Below are positions 14,144 to 22,769 of a stretch of 64,000 bases of DNA, piece after piece. Made by a program: the position numbers and the translations under genes. Position 1 is the first letter of the stretch. Each line of letters begins with the position of its first letter. This DNA is from Lysobacteraceae bacterium (lineage in GTDB: Bacteria > Pseudomonadota > Gammaproteobacteria > Xanthomonadales > Xanthomonadaceae): NCBI GenBank assembly GCA_004297225.1, contig SCUI01000010.1, positions 1-64,000 of the forward strand. The letters are read 5' to 3'. Below the pieces are notes generated by a model, which made no database searches, was not told where the DNA came from, and saw nothing but the letters and a program-made list of their open reading frames with translations.

Positions 14144-16318
14144 TCAGAACTTCCCGTAATAGCCTTCCTTGAGGGCGTCGAACAGGTTGGCGGCGGTGTG
14201 CAGCTCGCCGTCGTACTCGATCTGCTCGTTGCCCTTGACCTCGACCACGCTGCCGTCCTCCAGCTCGAACCGGTACAGGGTGTTCTCCAGGTCCGCCTCC
14301 TTGACCAGCACCCCCTGGAAGGCGGCCGGGTTGAAGCGGAACGTGGTGCAGCCCTTCAGGCCCTGCTGGTGGGCGTAGCGGTAGATGTCCTTGAAGTCCT
14401 CGTAGGGGTAGTCGGTGGGGACGTTGGCGGTCTTGGAGATCGAGGAGTCCACCCACTTCTGGGCGGCGGCCTGGACGTCCACGTGCTCCTTCGGGCTGAT
14501 GTCGTCGGCCGAGATGAAGTACTCCGGCAGCTTCGCGGCGGGGTCCTCGGAGAACGGCATCGCCTTCGGGTTCACCAGCTCGCGGTAGGCCAGCAGCTCG
14601 TAGCTGTAGACGTCCACCTTCTCCTTGGACTTCTTGCCCTCGCGGATCACGTTGCGGCTGTAGTGGTGGGCGAACGAAGGCTCGATGCCGTTGGAGGCGT
14701 TGTTGGCCAGCGACAGGGAGATCGTGCCGGTGGGCGCGATCGAGCTGTGGTGGGTGAAGCGCGCGCCGGTCTCGGCCAGCGCGTCCACCAGCTCCGGCGC
14801 CACCTTGGCCACCTGCTGCATGTAGCGGCTGTAGCGGGCGTGCAGCACCTTGCCGGCGATCTTCTGCCCGGCCTTCCAGCCGTCCTGCTTCATCTCCGGG
14901 CGCTTGCGCAGCATCTCGGCGGTGACCTCGAACTCCTCGTCCATGATCGGCGCGGCGCCCTTTTCCTTCGCCAGCGCCAGGCCGGTTTCCCAGCCGGCGA
15001 CGGCCATCTCGCGGGCGACGCGCTCGGTGAATTCGCACGACTCCTTCGAGCCGTACTTCATCTTCAGCATGGTCACCGTCGAGCCCAGGCCGAGGAAGCC
15101 CATGCCGTGGCGGCGCTTGCGCATGATCTCGGCGCGCTGCTGCGCCAGCGGCAGGCCGTTGACCTCGACCACGTTGTCGAGCATGCGGGTGAACACGCGC
15201 ACCACTTCCTTGTATTCCTCCCAGTCGAACTCGGCCTGGTCGGTGAAGGCGTGGCGGACGAACTTGGTCAGGTTGACCGAACCCAGCAGGCAGGCGCCGT
15301 AGGGCGGCAGCGGCTGTTCGCCGCAGGGATTGGTCGCGCGGATGTTCTCGCACCACCAGTTGTTGTTCATCTCGTTGACGCGGTCGATCAGGATGAAGCC
15401 CGGCTCGGCGTAGTCGTACGTCGAGACCATGATCATGTCCCACAGGTGCCGCGCCCTGACCTTGCCGTAGACCTTGCAGGCGACCAGGCCGTCGTCGCGG
15501 ACGATGTAGTTCTTGTGGGTCGGCCAGTCGCGCCAGACCACGTCCTGCGCCTTGTCCACGTCGAAGTCGCCGGCTTCCTTCTTGTTGATCGGGAACACCA
15601 GCGGCCAGTCGGCATCCTGCTCCACCGCGTCCATGAAGCCGTCGGTGATCAGCAGCGACAGGTTGAACTGGCGCAGGCGCCCGTCCTCGCGCTTGGCGCG
15701 GATGAAGTCGCGCACGTCCGGGTGCGACACGTCGAAGGTGCCCATCTGCGCGCCGCGGCGGCCGCCGGCCGAGGACACGGTGAAGCACATCTTGTCGTAG
15801 ATATCCATGAAGGACATCGGACCGGAGGTGTAGGCGCCGGCGCCGGCGACGAAGGCGCCGCGCGGGCGCAGGGTGCTGAATTCGTAGCCGATGCCGCAGC
15901 CGGCCTTCAGGGTCAGGCCGGCCTCGTGGACCTTGTCCAGGATGCCGTCCATCGAGTCCTCGATGGTGCCCGAGACGGTGCAGTTGATCGTGGAGGTGGC
16001 CGGCTTGTGCGCCAGCGCGCCCGCGTTGGAGGTGATGCGGCCGGCGGGGATGGCCCCGCGGCGCAACGCCCACAGGAAGCGCTCGTTCCACAGCTTCTGT
16101 TGCTCCGCGTCCGCCTCGGCGCCTGACAGGGCCTTGGCCACGCGCTGGTAGGTGCCGTCGATGTCGGCGTCCACGGCGACGCCCGACTTGGTCTTGAGCC
16201 GGTACTTCTTGTCCCAGATGTCCTGCGAGGCGGGCTGCATCGGGATCTCGCGTTCGCTCCCCGGCTGCTCCATGTCGTCTTTCCTCCGACCCACCGCCTC
16301 GAGGCGCACAGTGCTCAT
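14144..16318 (-). CDS. nrdJa: Adenosylcobalamin-dependent ribonucleotide reductase catalytic subunit NrdJa
   Basis: A 724-residue class II reductase that makes deoxyribonucleotides using an adenosylcobalamin radical, with or without oxygen. Key motifs are TINCTVSGTI (first redox Cys), NPCGEQPLPPYGACLLGSVN (radical Cys and Glu of N-x-C-x-E, second redox Cys) and the C-terminal barrel segment APTGTISLSLANNASNGIEP. The ATG at 16318 (MSTVRLEAVGRR) has GGAG upstream; an earlier in-frame ATG at 16372 lacks a ribosome site. A later start at MQPASQDIWDKKY is also possible. The C-terminal redox tail is on NrdJb. A NrdR-like box lies upstream; no cobalamin riboswitch was seen. Confidence 0.93.
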   Translation of the reverse strand: MSTVRLEAVGRRKDDMEQPGSEREIPMQPASQDIWDKKYRLKTKSGVAVDADIDGTYQRVAKALSGAEADAEQQKLWNERFLWALRRGAIPAGRITSNAGALAHKPATSTINCTVSGTIEDSMDGILDKVHEAGLTLKAGCGIGYEFSTLRPRGAFVAGAGAYTSGPMSFMDIYDKMCFTVSSAGGRRGAQMGTFDVSHPDVRDFIRAKREDGRLRQFNLSLLITDGFMDAVEQDADWPLVFPINKKEAGDFDVDKAQDVVWRDWPTHKNYIVRDDGLVACKVYGKVRARHLWDMIMVSTYDYAEPGFILIDRVNEMNNNWWCENIRATNPCGEQPLPPYGACLLGSVNLTKFVRHAFTDQAEFDWEEYKEVVRVFTRMLDNVVEVNGLPLAQQRAEIMRKRRHGMGFLGLGSTVTMLKMKYGSKESCEFTERVAREMAVAGWETGLALAKEKGAAPIMDEEFEVTAEMLRKRPEMKQDGWKAGQKIAGKVLHARYSRYMQQVAKVAPELVDALAETGARFTHHSSIAPTGTISLSLANNASNGIEPSFAHHYSRNVIREGKKSKEKVDVYSYELLAYRELVNPKAMPFSEDPAAKLPEYFISADDISPKEHVDVQAAAQKWVDSSISKTANVPTDYPYEDFKDIYRYAHQQGLKGCTTFRFNPAAFQGVLVKEADLENTLYRFELEDGSVVEVKGNEQIEYDGELHTAANLFDALKEGYYGKF

Positions 16319-16391
16319 TCCCGTCTTCTCCCTGGTCCTGCGCGGCTGTGCCGCGTCGTTGTTATTGCCCATGGGCCCTTGTACGCAAAAA

Positions 16392-16407
16392 CCCCAGCAC
16401 TTGGGCC
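16392..16407 (-). promoter_or_regulatory. Degenerate second NrdR-like box
   Basis: CCCCAGCACTTGGGCC is only a partial match to the NrdR box, but it starts exactly 32 bp from the better box at 16424. Tandem NrdR boxes are usually about three helical turns apart. Its assignment depends on that spacing. Confidence 0.35.
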
Positions 16408-16423
16408 ATCGCCGCGTGGAACA

Positions 16424-16439
16424 CCCCAAGATGTTGTGG
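16424..16439 (-). promoter_or_regulatory. Probable NrdR box upstream of nrdJa
   Basis: CCCCAAGATGTTGTGG matches the NrdR consensus (aCaCwAtATaTwGtgt-like dyad) at most conserved positions, including C-A-A at the left and T-G-T-G at the right. NrdR represses ribonucleotide reductase operons when dATP is high. The box overlaps the candidate -10 of nrdJa. Confidence 0.6.
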
Positions 16440-16635
16440 CGAGGCAGGGTTCTCAAACTACCACGCGGGCCTGCCCTGTCAACCGGCTTGAAACTTCAGC
16501 GGGGATTCGGCAGTCCCACACGAAACTGAATGTTGCCGGGGCCGCGCGGGCGTGGCTTGATGGGATCCTGAATGCGCCACGCGTGCCCCGGCCTTCCCGC
16601 CGTGCTCACGCGATTGCCACTCCCCGGACCCGATC

Positions 16636-18132
16636 ATGCCGTCGATGCCTTCCCCTCCCGCAGAGCCTCACGCCACTGCCCGCAAGCAGCGGGCGCTCGG
16701 ACTCGTGTTCGCCCTGGTCGCCGCCGCCGCGTTCGGCGGCTTTGCCGCCACCGCGTTGCAATTGCCCTGGCAGCCCGCGCGGGCCAGCCCCGGCGGCGCG
16801 CCGCAAGCCGCGGCCGGCGTGCCGACCACGGCGGCGCTGCCGGTGGCGGTGGCAGGCCGGCCGCTGCCGTCGCTGGCGCCGATGCTGCAGCGGGTGATGC
16901 CGGCCGTGGTCAGCGTGCACAGCACACAGCGGGTCAGCGTCAGCCCGTTCGGCAACGATCCGTTCTTCCGCCGCATGTTCCCCGACCTGACCCAGGAGCG
17001 GCTGAACCAGTCGCTGGGCTCGGGCGTGATCGTGGACGCGGCACGCGGGCTGGTGCTGACCAACCACCACGTGATCGAGGGCGCCGACGAGGTCTCGGTG
17101 ACGCTGGCCGACGGCCGCACCATGCAGGCCGAGTTCGTCGGCTCGGACCCGGACACCGACGTGGCGTTGATGCGCATCCCGGTGCCGAAGGACGGGCCGC
17201 TCACCGCGATCCCGCTCGCCGACAGTTCGAAACTGCAGGTGGGCGACTTCGTGGTCGCGGTCGGCAATCCGTTCGGCATCGGCCAGACCGTGACCTCGGG
17301 CATCGTCTCCGCCGTCGCCCGCTCGGGCCTGCCGGGGCTGGGCTACCAGAACTTCATCCAGACCGACGCCTCGATCAATCCGGGCAATTCCGGCGGTGCG
17401 CTGCTGAACCTGGACGGCCAGCTGGTGGGGATCAACACCGCCAGCTTCAATCCGCGCGGCTCGATGGCGGGCAACATCGGCCTGGGCTTCGCGATCCCGT
17501 CCAACCTGGCCGGCGACATCATGCGCCAGCTGCTGGCCACCGGGGAGGTGCACCGCGGCAGCCTGGGCGTCGACACCCAGGACGTGGACGCGCGCATTGC
17601 CGCCGGCCTCGGCCTGGACAACGCGCGCGGCGCCGTGGTCACGCGCGTGTTCCCCGATTCCGCGGCGGACGCGGCGGGCCTGGAGGTCGGCGACGTGATC
17701 GTCGGCGCCAACGGCCAGCGCATCGACGACCGCGAAGGCCTGCGCAACTTCGAGGGCCTGCAGGGCGTCGGCGCGCGGGTGGCGCTGGACGTGCGCCGCG
17801 ACGGCAAGCCGCTGCAGCTCACCGCCACCCTGCGCGAGCAGCCTCGCGCGCTGGGCGGCGCCAGGCTCGATCCGCGCCTGGCCGGCGCAACCTTCGCGGA
17901 GTTGCCCGCTTCGGCGCGCCAATCCGGGCTGGACGGCGTGCTGGTGGCCTCGGTCGAAGCCGGCAGCCGTTCCTTTGCCAGCGGGTTGCGCCAGGGCGAC
18001 GTGGTGGTGGCGGCCAATTCCGGCCGCTTCGACGACCTGGCCGGTTTCCGCCTCGGCTTCGGCAGCCCCCCGCCGCAGCTGGTGCTGCGCATCGCCCGCG
18101 GCGGCCGCGTCTACGACCTGCTCATGCGCTGA
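16636..18132 (+). CDS. Do-type periplasmic serine protease (DegP/DegQ family)
   Basis: A 498-residue HtrA-family protease and chaperone of the cell envelope. An N-terminal hydrophobic segment (about 20-42) is a signal peptide or anchor. The trypsin-like domain carries the triad H145 (TNHHVIEG), D175 (DPDTDVALMR) and S252 (NPGNSGGALLN). Two PDZ domains follow, around 290-380 and 400-498. Length and two PDZ domains fit DegP/DegQ rather than DegS. It heads a run of plus-strand envelope genes and degrades or refolds misfolded periplasmic proteins. Confidence 0.93.
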   Translation: MPSMPSPPAEPHATARKQRALGLVFALVAAAAFGGFAATALQLPWQPARASPGGAPQAAAGVPTTAALPVAVAGRPLPSLAPMLQRVMPAVVSVHSTQRVSVSPFGNDPFFRRMFPDLTQERLNQSLGSGVIVDAARGLVLTNHHVIEGADEVSVTLADGRTMQAEFVGSDPDTDVALMRIPVPKDGPLTAIPLADSSKLQVGDFVVAVGNPFGIGQTVTSGIVSAVARSGLPGLGYQNFIQTDASINPGNSGGALLNLDGQLVGINTASFNPRGSMAGNIGLGFAIPSNLAGDIMRQLLATGEVHRGSLGVDTQDVDARIAAGLGLDNARGAVVTRVFPDSAADAAGLEVGDVIVGANGQRIDDREGLRNFEGLQGVGARVALDVRRDGKPLQLTATLREQPRALGGARLDPRLAGATFAELPASARQSGLDGVLVASVEAGSRSFASGLRQGDVVVAANSGRFDDLAGFRLGFGSPPPQLVLRIARGGRVYDLLMR

Positions 18133-18176
18133 CCCGCACACTACCCCGCACGCGAAGTCCACCAAGGAGCACTGCA

Positions 18177-18536
18177 ATGACACCCACCGCTACCGACAAC
18201 ATCAAGAGCAACCTCGGCGAGGCCGGGAGCCACCTCAAGTCCGCCGCCAGCCAGGCCGGCACCGCGGTCAAGGGCGCCGCCAGCGCCGCCGGCGAGGAAA
18301 TGCGCCTGGGCAAGGCACAAGTGAAGTCGGAACTGGCCGACGGCGCGCTGGCCGGGATCGCCGCGCTGGAGCAGGCAGGTGCCGCCAGCCGCGAACAGAT
18401 GGACGCGCTGATGGACAAGGGCCGCGACCTGATCGACAGCGCCGCCGAGCTGATCCGCGAGCGCCCGATCGCCTCGTTCGGCGTCGCCTTCGCCACCGGC
18501 TGGATCATTGCCAAGCTCGCCCGCAGCGGCAAGTAA
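18177..18536 (+). CDS. DUF883 membrane-anchored protein, ElaB/YqjD family
   Basis: 119 residues: a hydrophilic, Ala-rich helical body followed by a single C-terminal helix (FGVAFATGWIIAKLARSGK). ElaB/YqjD proteins are inner-membrane tail-anchored, stationary-phase proteins; YqjD binds ribosomes in E. coli. AAGGAG lies ten bases before the ATG. The next two genes encode small membrane proteins in the order found in yqjD-yqjE-yqjK loci, which supports the call. Confidence 0.85.
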   Translation: MTPTATDNIKSNLGEAGSHLKSAASQAGTAVKGAASAAGEEMRLGKAQVKSELADGALAGIAALEQAGAASREQMDALMDKGRDLIDSAAELIRERPIASFGVAFATGWIIAKLARSGK

Positions 18537-18540
18537 GCGC

Positions 18541-19095
18541 GTGACCGACACGGCGGCAGGCGATCGCGGCGAGGAAGAGGCGCGGGCCGGCAAGCCCGGC
18601 ATCGACGAGCTCGTGCGCGAGCTCGGCAGCGCGGGCAGTGCCACCTTCCAGGCCGGCCGCGAGGCCGGCAAGGCGCTGCGCATCCTCGTCTCCGCGGATG
18701 TGTCGCTGGCGCGCAGCGCGATGGGCCGCACGCTGGCGTTCACCGGCGTGGCGATCGCGCTCGGCGCGTCGGCCTGGCTGCTGCTGATGGCGACGCTGGT
18801 GTCCTGGCTGGCGCTGGGCCTGGGCTGGGCGTGGTCGTTGGCGCTGGGGCTGCCGGCGCTGCTGAGCCTGGCCGCCGCCGCGGCCGCCGGCTGGATCGCG
18901 ATCCGCTATTTCGAGCACACGCGGATGAAGGCGACGCGCCGGCAATTCGCGCGGCTGGGTTTCGGCGAACTGGCCGGGCTGATCCCCGATGCCGGCTCGG
19001 CGCAGTCGGCCGAACACGGCGCCGAACAGGTGGACGCAGCCACCGGCGGCGAACCGGTGAAAAAAGGGCTCGGCGTCGACGTGACGCCGCCCTGA
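18541..19095 (+). CDS. YqjE-like phage-holin-family membrane protein
   Basis: 184 residues from a GTG start four bases after the preceding stop. Two hydrophobic helices occupy the middle (LAFTGVAIALGASAWLLLMA; LALGLPALLSLAAAAAAGWI), flanked by charged regions, as in the YqjE/Actinobacterial holin-X family. Despite the family name nothing here suggests a phage: its neighbours are the DUF883 gene and a YqjK-position gene. The function is unknown; it probably acts at the inner membrane in stationary phase. Confidence 0.8.
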   Translation: MTDTAAGDRGEEEARAGKPGIDELVRELGSAGSATFQAGREAGKALRILVSADVSLARSAMGRTLAFTGVAIALGASAWLLLMATLVSWLALGLGWAWSLALGLPALLSLAAAAAAGWIAIRYFEHTRMKATRRQFARLGFGELAGLIPDAGSAQSAEHGAEQVDAATGGEPVKKGLGVDVTPP

Positions 19096-19117
19096 GACGC
19101 ATGCACAAGGACAGGCG

Positions 19118-19540
19118 ATGGGATTCCACGAACTGATCGACAAGGTGCAGCAGGCCGAAAACGCGCTGGAAGCGCGCGAACGGCAGGCGGCGGCGGACTG
19201 GCGCCAGGTGAAGTCGTCCTGGGGATCGCTGTGGACGCCGGGGCGGATCGTGATCGCCGGCCTGGCCTCGGGTTTCGTGATCGGCCAGGCGCGACCGCTC
19301 AAGGGCGTCACCACCGGGCAATCGGTGCTGCAGATGGCGACCGCGCTGGCCGGCCTGTTCGCCAGCGGCAGTGCGCACATGGCCGCGCAGGGCGCCGAGC
19401 AGGCGGCCGATGCCGCCGACGCCAGCGCCGGCACGGGCGTGCCGGGGCCAGCGGTCGCTGCGGATGCCGGGGATGAGGCCAAGGCGTCCGCTGCTGCGTT
19501 CGATGCCGAACGCGTCTACCGGGAAGCGGGGCTGCCGTGA
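19118..19540 (+). CDS. Small membrane-associated protein of the YqjD/E cluster, unknown function
   Basis: 140 residues. A charged helical N-terminus (ELIDKVQQAENALEARERQA) is followed by a weakly hydrophobic segment (IVIAGLASGFVIG) and an Ala-rich C-terminal half. It occupies the place of yqjK after the YqjE-like gene, and its stop overlaps the AI-2E family gene start (GTGA). I do not recognise a conserved domain with certainty. Co-transcription with the envelope genes is likely. Confidence 0.75.
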   Translation: MGFHELIDKVQQAENALEARERQAAADWRQVKSSWGSLWTPGRIVIAGLASGFVIGQARPLKGVTTGQSVLQMATALAGLFASGSAHMAAQGAEQAADAADASAGTGVPGPAVAADAGDEAKASAAAFDAERVYREAGLP

Positions 19541-20589
19541 CCCTCGCGCGGCCGCGTTCGCCGACGGCCCTGCTTGTCATCGCCACGCTCGCCGTCGGCT
19601 TCACCCTGTGGGCCGCGCAGGGTCTTTTGCTGCCGGTGCTGCTGGCGATGTTCTTCGCGCTGATCGGCAACCCGATCATCCGCGTGCTGCAGCGCGTGTA
19701 CGTGCCGCGTTTCGTCAGCGCGCTGCTGGTGCTGCTGGTCGGCCTGTCCGGCACGATCTACCTCGGTTCCAAGCTGGTGGCGCCGGCCAGCGAGTGGATC
19801 GCGCAGGTACCGCGCGAGCTGCGCGACCTGGCGCCGAAGCTGCGCGACCTCACCCGTCCGGTGCAGCAGGCCAACGAAGCCGCGGAGAACATCGCCCGCG
19901 CCGCCGGCGGCGACACCACCGGCAAGCCGGTGCAGGTGGTCAAGGCCGAAACCGCCAGCCCGTACAAGACGCTGATCGCCACGCCGCGGATGCTGGCCGC
20001 GGTGCTTGCGGTGGTGTTGCTGACGTTCTTCTTCATGGTCTACGGGCAAAGCCTGCAGCGCAATGCGCTGGCGCTGCTGCCCGACCGCCAGAAGAAACGC
20101 GTCACCGTCGACATCCTGCAGTCGATCGAGCACGAGATGTCGCGCTACGTGCTGACGATTTCCGTGATCAACGCGCTGGTCGGGCTGGCGCTGGCGGGCG
20201 CGCTGTACTGGATGGGCTTCGATCCCGACGAGGCGATGCTGTGGGGCACGATGGCGGCGCTGCTCAACTTCGCGCCCTACGTCGGGCCGCTGATCGGCAT
20301 CCTGGTGATGCTGATGATGGGCTTCGTCAACTTCGACGAGCCGTGGCAGTCACTGGCGCCGGCGGCGATCTACCTGGGACTGCACACGCTGGAGGGACAG
20401 ATCATCACCCCGATCGTGCTCGGCGCGCGGATGGCGCTGTCGCCGCTGGTGCTGATCCTGGCGTTGATGGTGTTCGGCTGGCTGTGGGGGATCATCGGCC
20501 TGCTGCTGGCGGTGCCGCTGCTGGTCTGCGTGAAAATCGTGCTTTCGAAGATCGAGGGCATGGAAGGCTGGGCGCGGCTGCTGGAGTGA
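19537..20589 (+). CDS. AI-2E family (PerM/YhhT-like) transporter
   Basis: A 350-residue inner-membrane protein with about eight helices and the family's conserved C-terminal block (LNFAPYVGPLIGILVMLMMG, LEGQIITPIVLGARMALSPL). The GTG start overlaps the previous stop. A polar insert after the third helix (about 85-150) is typical. Despite the family name, autoinducer export is shown for only one member; related PerM proteins act in Na+/H+ exchange or other transport. Substrate unknown. Confidence 0.88.
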   Translation: MTLARPRSPTALLVIATLAVGFTLWAAQGLLLPVLLAMFFALIGNPIIRVLQRVYVPRFVSALLVLLVGLSGTIYLGSKLVAPASEWIAQVPRELRDLAPKLRDLTRPVQQANEAAENIARAAGGDTTGKPVQVVKAETASPYKTLIATPRMLAAVLAVVLLTFFFMVYGQSLQRNALALLPDRQKKRVTVDILQSIEHEMSRYVLTISVINALVGLALAGALYWMGFDPDEAMLWGTMAALLNFAPYVGPLIGILVMLMMGFVNFDEPWQSLAPAAIYLGLHTLEGQIITPIVLGARMALSPLVLILALMVFGWLWGIIGLLLAVPLLVCVKIVLSKIEGMEGWARLLE

Positions 20590-20614
20590 CGCGCCGCTGG
20601 AATAGAATGTGCCG

Positions 20615-21340
20615 ATGCGTTTCCCCGTCAGCGCGATCACCCTGGACCTGGACGACACGATCTGGCCGATCGCGCCGGTGATCCAGCGTGCGGAGAACAT
20701 CCTGGGCGCCTGGTTGCGCGAGCACGCGCCGCGAACCGCCGAACTGTTCCCGCTGGAAGCGATGCAAGCCTTGCGCCACGAAGTCGAGGCCGAGCATCCG
20801 CACCTGTCGCACGACTTCACCCGGCAGCGGCTGATCGCGCTGGAACGCATGCTGCGCTCGGGCGGCGAGGACATCGCGCTGGTGCAGCCCGCGTTCGATG
20901 CCTTCTTCGCGGCGCGCTGCGAAGTCGAGCACTACGATGACAGCCTGGAGGCGCTCGACCGACTCGCCGCGCGGGTGCCGCTGGCGGCGCTCAGCAACGG
21001 CAACGCCGACCTGTCGCGGATCGGGCTGATGCATGTGTTCGCGTTCCAGCTGGGCGCGCGCGAGCACGGTGCGGCCAAACCGGCCGCCAGCATCTTCCAT
21101 GCGGCCTGCGATCGCCTGGGCTGCGCCCGTGGCGAAGTGCTGCACGTGGGCGACGACATCGAGATGGACGTGCTCGGCGCGCGCCGCGCCGGTTTGCGCA
21201 GCTGCTGGATCAACCGGCCGGACGAGCACGGCGCGACGCGCGCCTGGCCCGGCGACGAGCCGCCGCCGGACCTGGAATTCCCCACCCTCGCCGCGCTGGC
21301 CGACTGGCTGGACGCGACGCACATGCAGGACCTGCAATGA
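20615..21340 (+). CDS. HAD-superfamily hydrolase (HAD-IA)
   Basis: 241 residues with the haloacid dehalogenase phosphatase motifs: LDLDDTIW (catalytic Asp pair, about 10-17), ALSNGN (motif II), the Lys of GAAKPAASIF (motif III) and HVGDDIEMD (motif IV). A helical cap lies between motifs I and II. An in-frame GTG two codons upstream is an alternative start. It overlaps the aminopeptidase start by four bases (ATGA). The substrate is unknown; YjjG-like nucleotidase activity is possible. Confidence 0.88.
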   Translation: MRFPVSAITLDLDDTIWPIAPVIQRAENILGAWLREHAPRTAELFPLEAMQALRHEVEAEHPHLSHDFTRQRLIALERMLRSGGEDIALVQPAFDAFFAARCEVEHYDDSLEALDRLAARVPLAALSNGNADLSRIGLMHVFAFQLGAREHGAAKPAASIFHAACDRLGCARGEVLHVGDDIEMDVLGARRAGLRSCWINRPDEHGATRAWPGDEPPPDLEFPTLAALADWLDATHMQDLQ

Positions 21341-22716
21341 CGCTTCCGAACGGCTTCGCCGATTACCCGGGCCGATCGCCGCGCCCGCTGCACTTGGTCG
21401 ACCGCGAACAGCTCGCGGCATGGCGCGGCCGGCAACCCGGGGCTCTCGGCCAGTGGATGGATGCGCACCGCTTCGAAGCCGCGGCCGGCAGCGTGCTGGT
21501 GCTGCCGGGCAGCGACGGCATCGGTGGCGCCATCGTCGGCATCGGCGATGCGCGGGATCCCTACAGCTACGCGCATGCACCGTTCGCGCTGCCGGAAGGC
21601 GACTGGGTCCTGGAAAGCGCGCTGGACCCGGAACAGCTGCGTGCGCTGCAGCTGGGCTGGGGGCTGGGCAGCTACCGCTTCACCCGCTTCCGCACGCCGG
21701 CGCGCGCGCCGGCGCGGCTGGTCGTGGCCGATGGCGGGCTGGATGCCGAAGTGGCCGACGTGCTTGCCGCCTGCCTGCGCGTGCGCGAGCTGGTCAACAC
21801 GCCGACCGAGCACATGGGACCCGGGCAGCTGCACGCCGTGGTGGAGGAAGTCGCCGGCGCGCACGGCGCCACGTTCGAGGCCGTGGTCGGCGACGACCTG
21901 CTGGCAAGGAACTTCCCGGCGATCCATGCGGTGGGGCGCGCCTCTCACCGCGCACCACGGCTGCTGCAACTGCAATGGGGCGATGCCGCGCACCCGTCGC
22001 TGACCCTGGTCGGCAAGGGCGTGTGCTTCGACACCGGCGGCCTGAACATCAAGACCGGCGACGGCATGCGCAACATGAAGAAGGACATGGGCGGCAGCGC
22101 GCACGCGATCGCCCTGGCCGAGCTGGTGATGTCGCGCAAGCTGCCGGTGCGGCTGACGCTGCTGGTACCGGCGGTGGAGAACGCGATCGGGCCGATGTCG
22201 TACCGGCCCGGCGAGGTGGTGGCGACGCGCAAGGGCGTGTCGGTGGAAATCGACAACACCGACGCCGAAGGACGGATGGTGCTGTGCGACGCACTGACGT
22301 ACGCGTGTGAATCCTCGCCCTCGCTGCTGCTGGACTTCGCCACGCTCACGGGCGCGGCGCGGATCGCGCTGGGCCCCGACCTGCCGGCGCTGTTCGCCAA
22401 CGACGACACCGTGGCCTCGCAATGGCTGGACGCCGGCATGCGGGCGCGCGATCCGGTGTGGCGCCTGCCGTTGTGGCGGCCGTACCTGCGCTACCTCACC
22501 AGCCACGTCGCCGACATCGCCAATTCGGGCTCGTCGAAGATGGCCGGCAGCATCGCCGCCGCGTTGTACCTGGAGCGCTTCGTGCCCGAAGGCCAGCCCT
22601 GGGCGCACCTGGACGTCTATGCCTGGAACGACAACGACCGTCCCGGCCGTCCCTGCGGCGGCGAAGCGCAGGGCCTGCGGGCGGCGTGGACCATGCTGAA
22701 GGCGCGCTTCATGTAG
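21337..22716 (+). CDS. Leucyl aminopeptidase family (M17) metallopeptidase
   Basis: 459 residues. The C-terminal half carries the M17 two-metal site: GKGVCFDTGGLNIK (Lys and Asp ligands) and the family signature NTDAEGRM (Asp and Glu ligands, catalytic Arg). The N-terminal half is the more variable oligomerisation domain. It removes N-terminal residues from peptides in the cytoplasm as a hexamer. Length and the N-terminal part are closer to PepB-like members than to full PepA. Its stop codon TAG is supplied by the GTAG end of the downstream palindromic repeat. Confidence 0.92.
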   Translation: MTLPNGFADYPGRSPRPLHLVDREQLAAWRGRQPGALGQWMDAHRFEAAAGSVLVLPGSDGIGGAIVGIGDARDPYSYAHAPFALPEGDWVLESALDPEQLRALQLGWGLGSYRFTRFRTPARAPARLVVADGGLDAEVADVLAACLRVRELVNTPTEHMGPGQLHAVVEEVAGAHGATFEAVVGDDLLARNFPAIHAVGRASHRAPRLLQLQWGDAAHPSLTLVGKGVCFDTGGLNIKTGDGMRNMKKDMGGSAHAIALAELVMSRKLPVRLTLLVPAVENAIGPMSYRPGEVVATRKGVSVEIDNTDAEGRMVLCDALTYACESSPSLLLDFATLTGAARIALGPDLPALFANDDTVASQWLDAGMRARDPVWRLPLWRPYLRYLTSHVADIANSGSSKMAGSIAAALYLERFVPEGQPWAHLDVYAWNDNDRPGRPCGGEAQGLRAAWTMLKARFM

Positions 22717-22769
22717 AGCCGACCCATGGTCGACTGCATGCGCGCCAGCCGACCATGGGTCGGCTCTAC
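22713..22769. repeat. GTAG-type (SMAG-like) REP element, inverted pair
   Basis: A 57-bp inverted repeat whose arms begin GTAGAGCCGACCCATGGTCG and end CGACCATGGGTCGGCTCTAC, separated by about 15 bases. It sits between two convergent genes, and both arms provide the TAG stop codon: for the M17 peptidase (22714-22716) and, on the minus strand, for the response regulator (22768-22766). It would fold into a strong hairpin at both mRNA 3' ends. Confidence 0.9.

Larger units (their letters stand above)
16319..16635. promoter_or_regulatory. Divergent promoter region, nrdJa / Do protease
   Basis: A 317-base gap between divergent genes. On the minus strand, TTGAGA (16455-16450) and CATCTT with a 17-base spacer form a weak candidate promoter for nrdJa that overlaps the NrdR-like box. 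No clear promoter for the protease gene was recognised. Confidence 0.4.

Noticed and set aside
16319-16635. Adenosylcobalamin riboswitch upstream of nrdJa
   Set aside because: No B12-box-like sequence or cobalamin riboswitch core could be recognised; the NrdR-like dyad explains the conserved signal better.
18541-19095. Prophage remnant, because of the holin-family protein
   Set aside because: The neighbours form the ElaB/YqjD-YqjE type envelope set, and no other phage gene is near.
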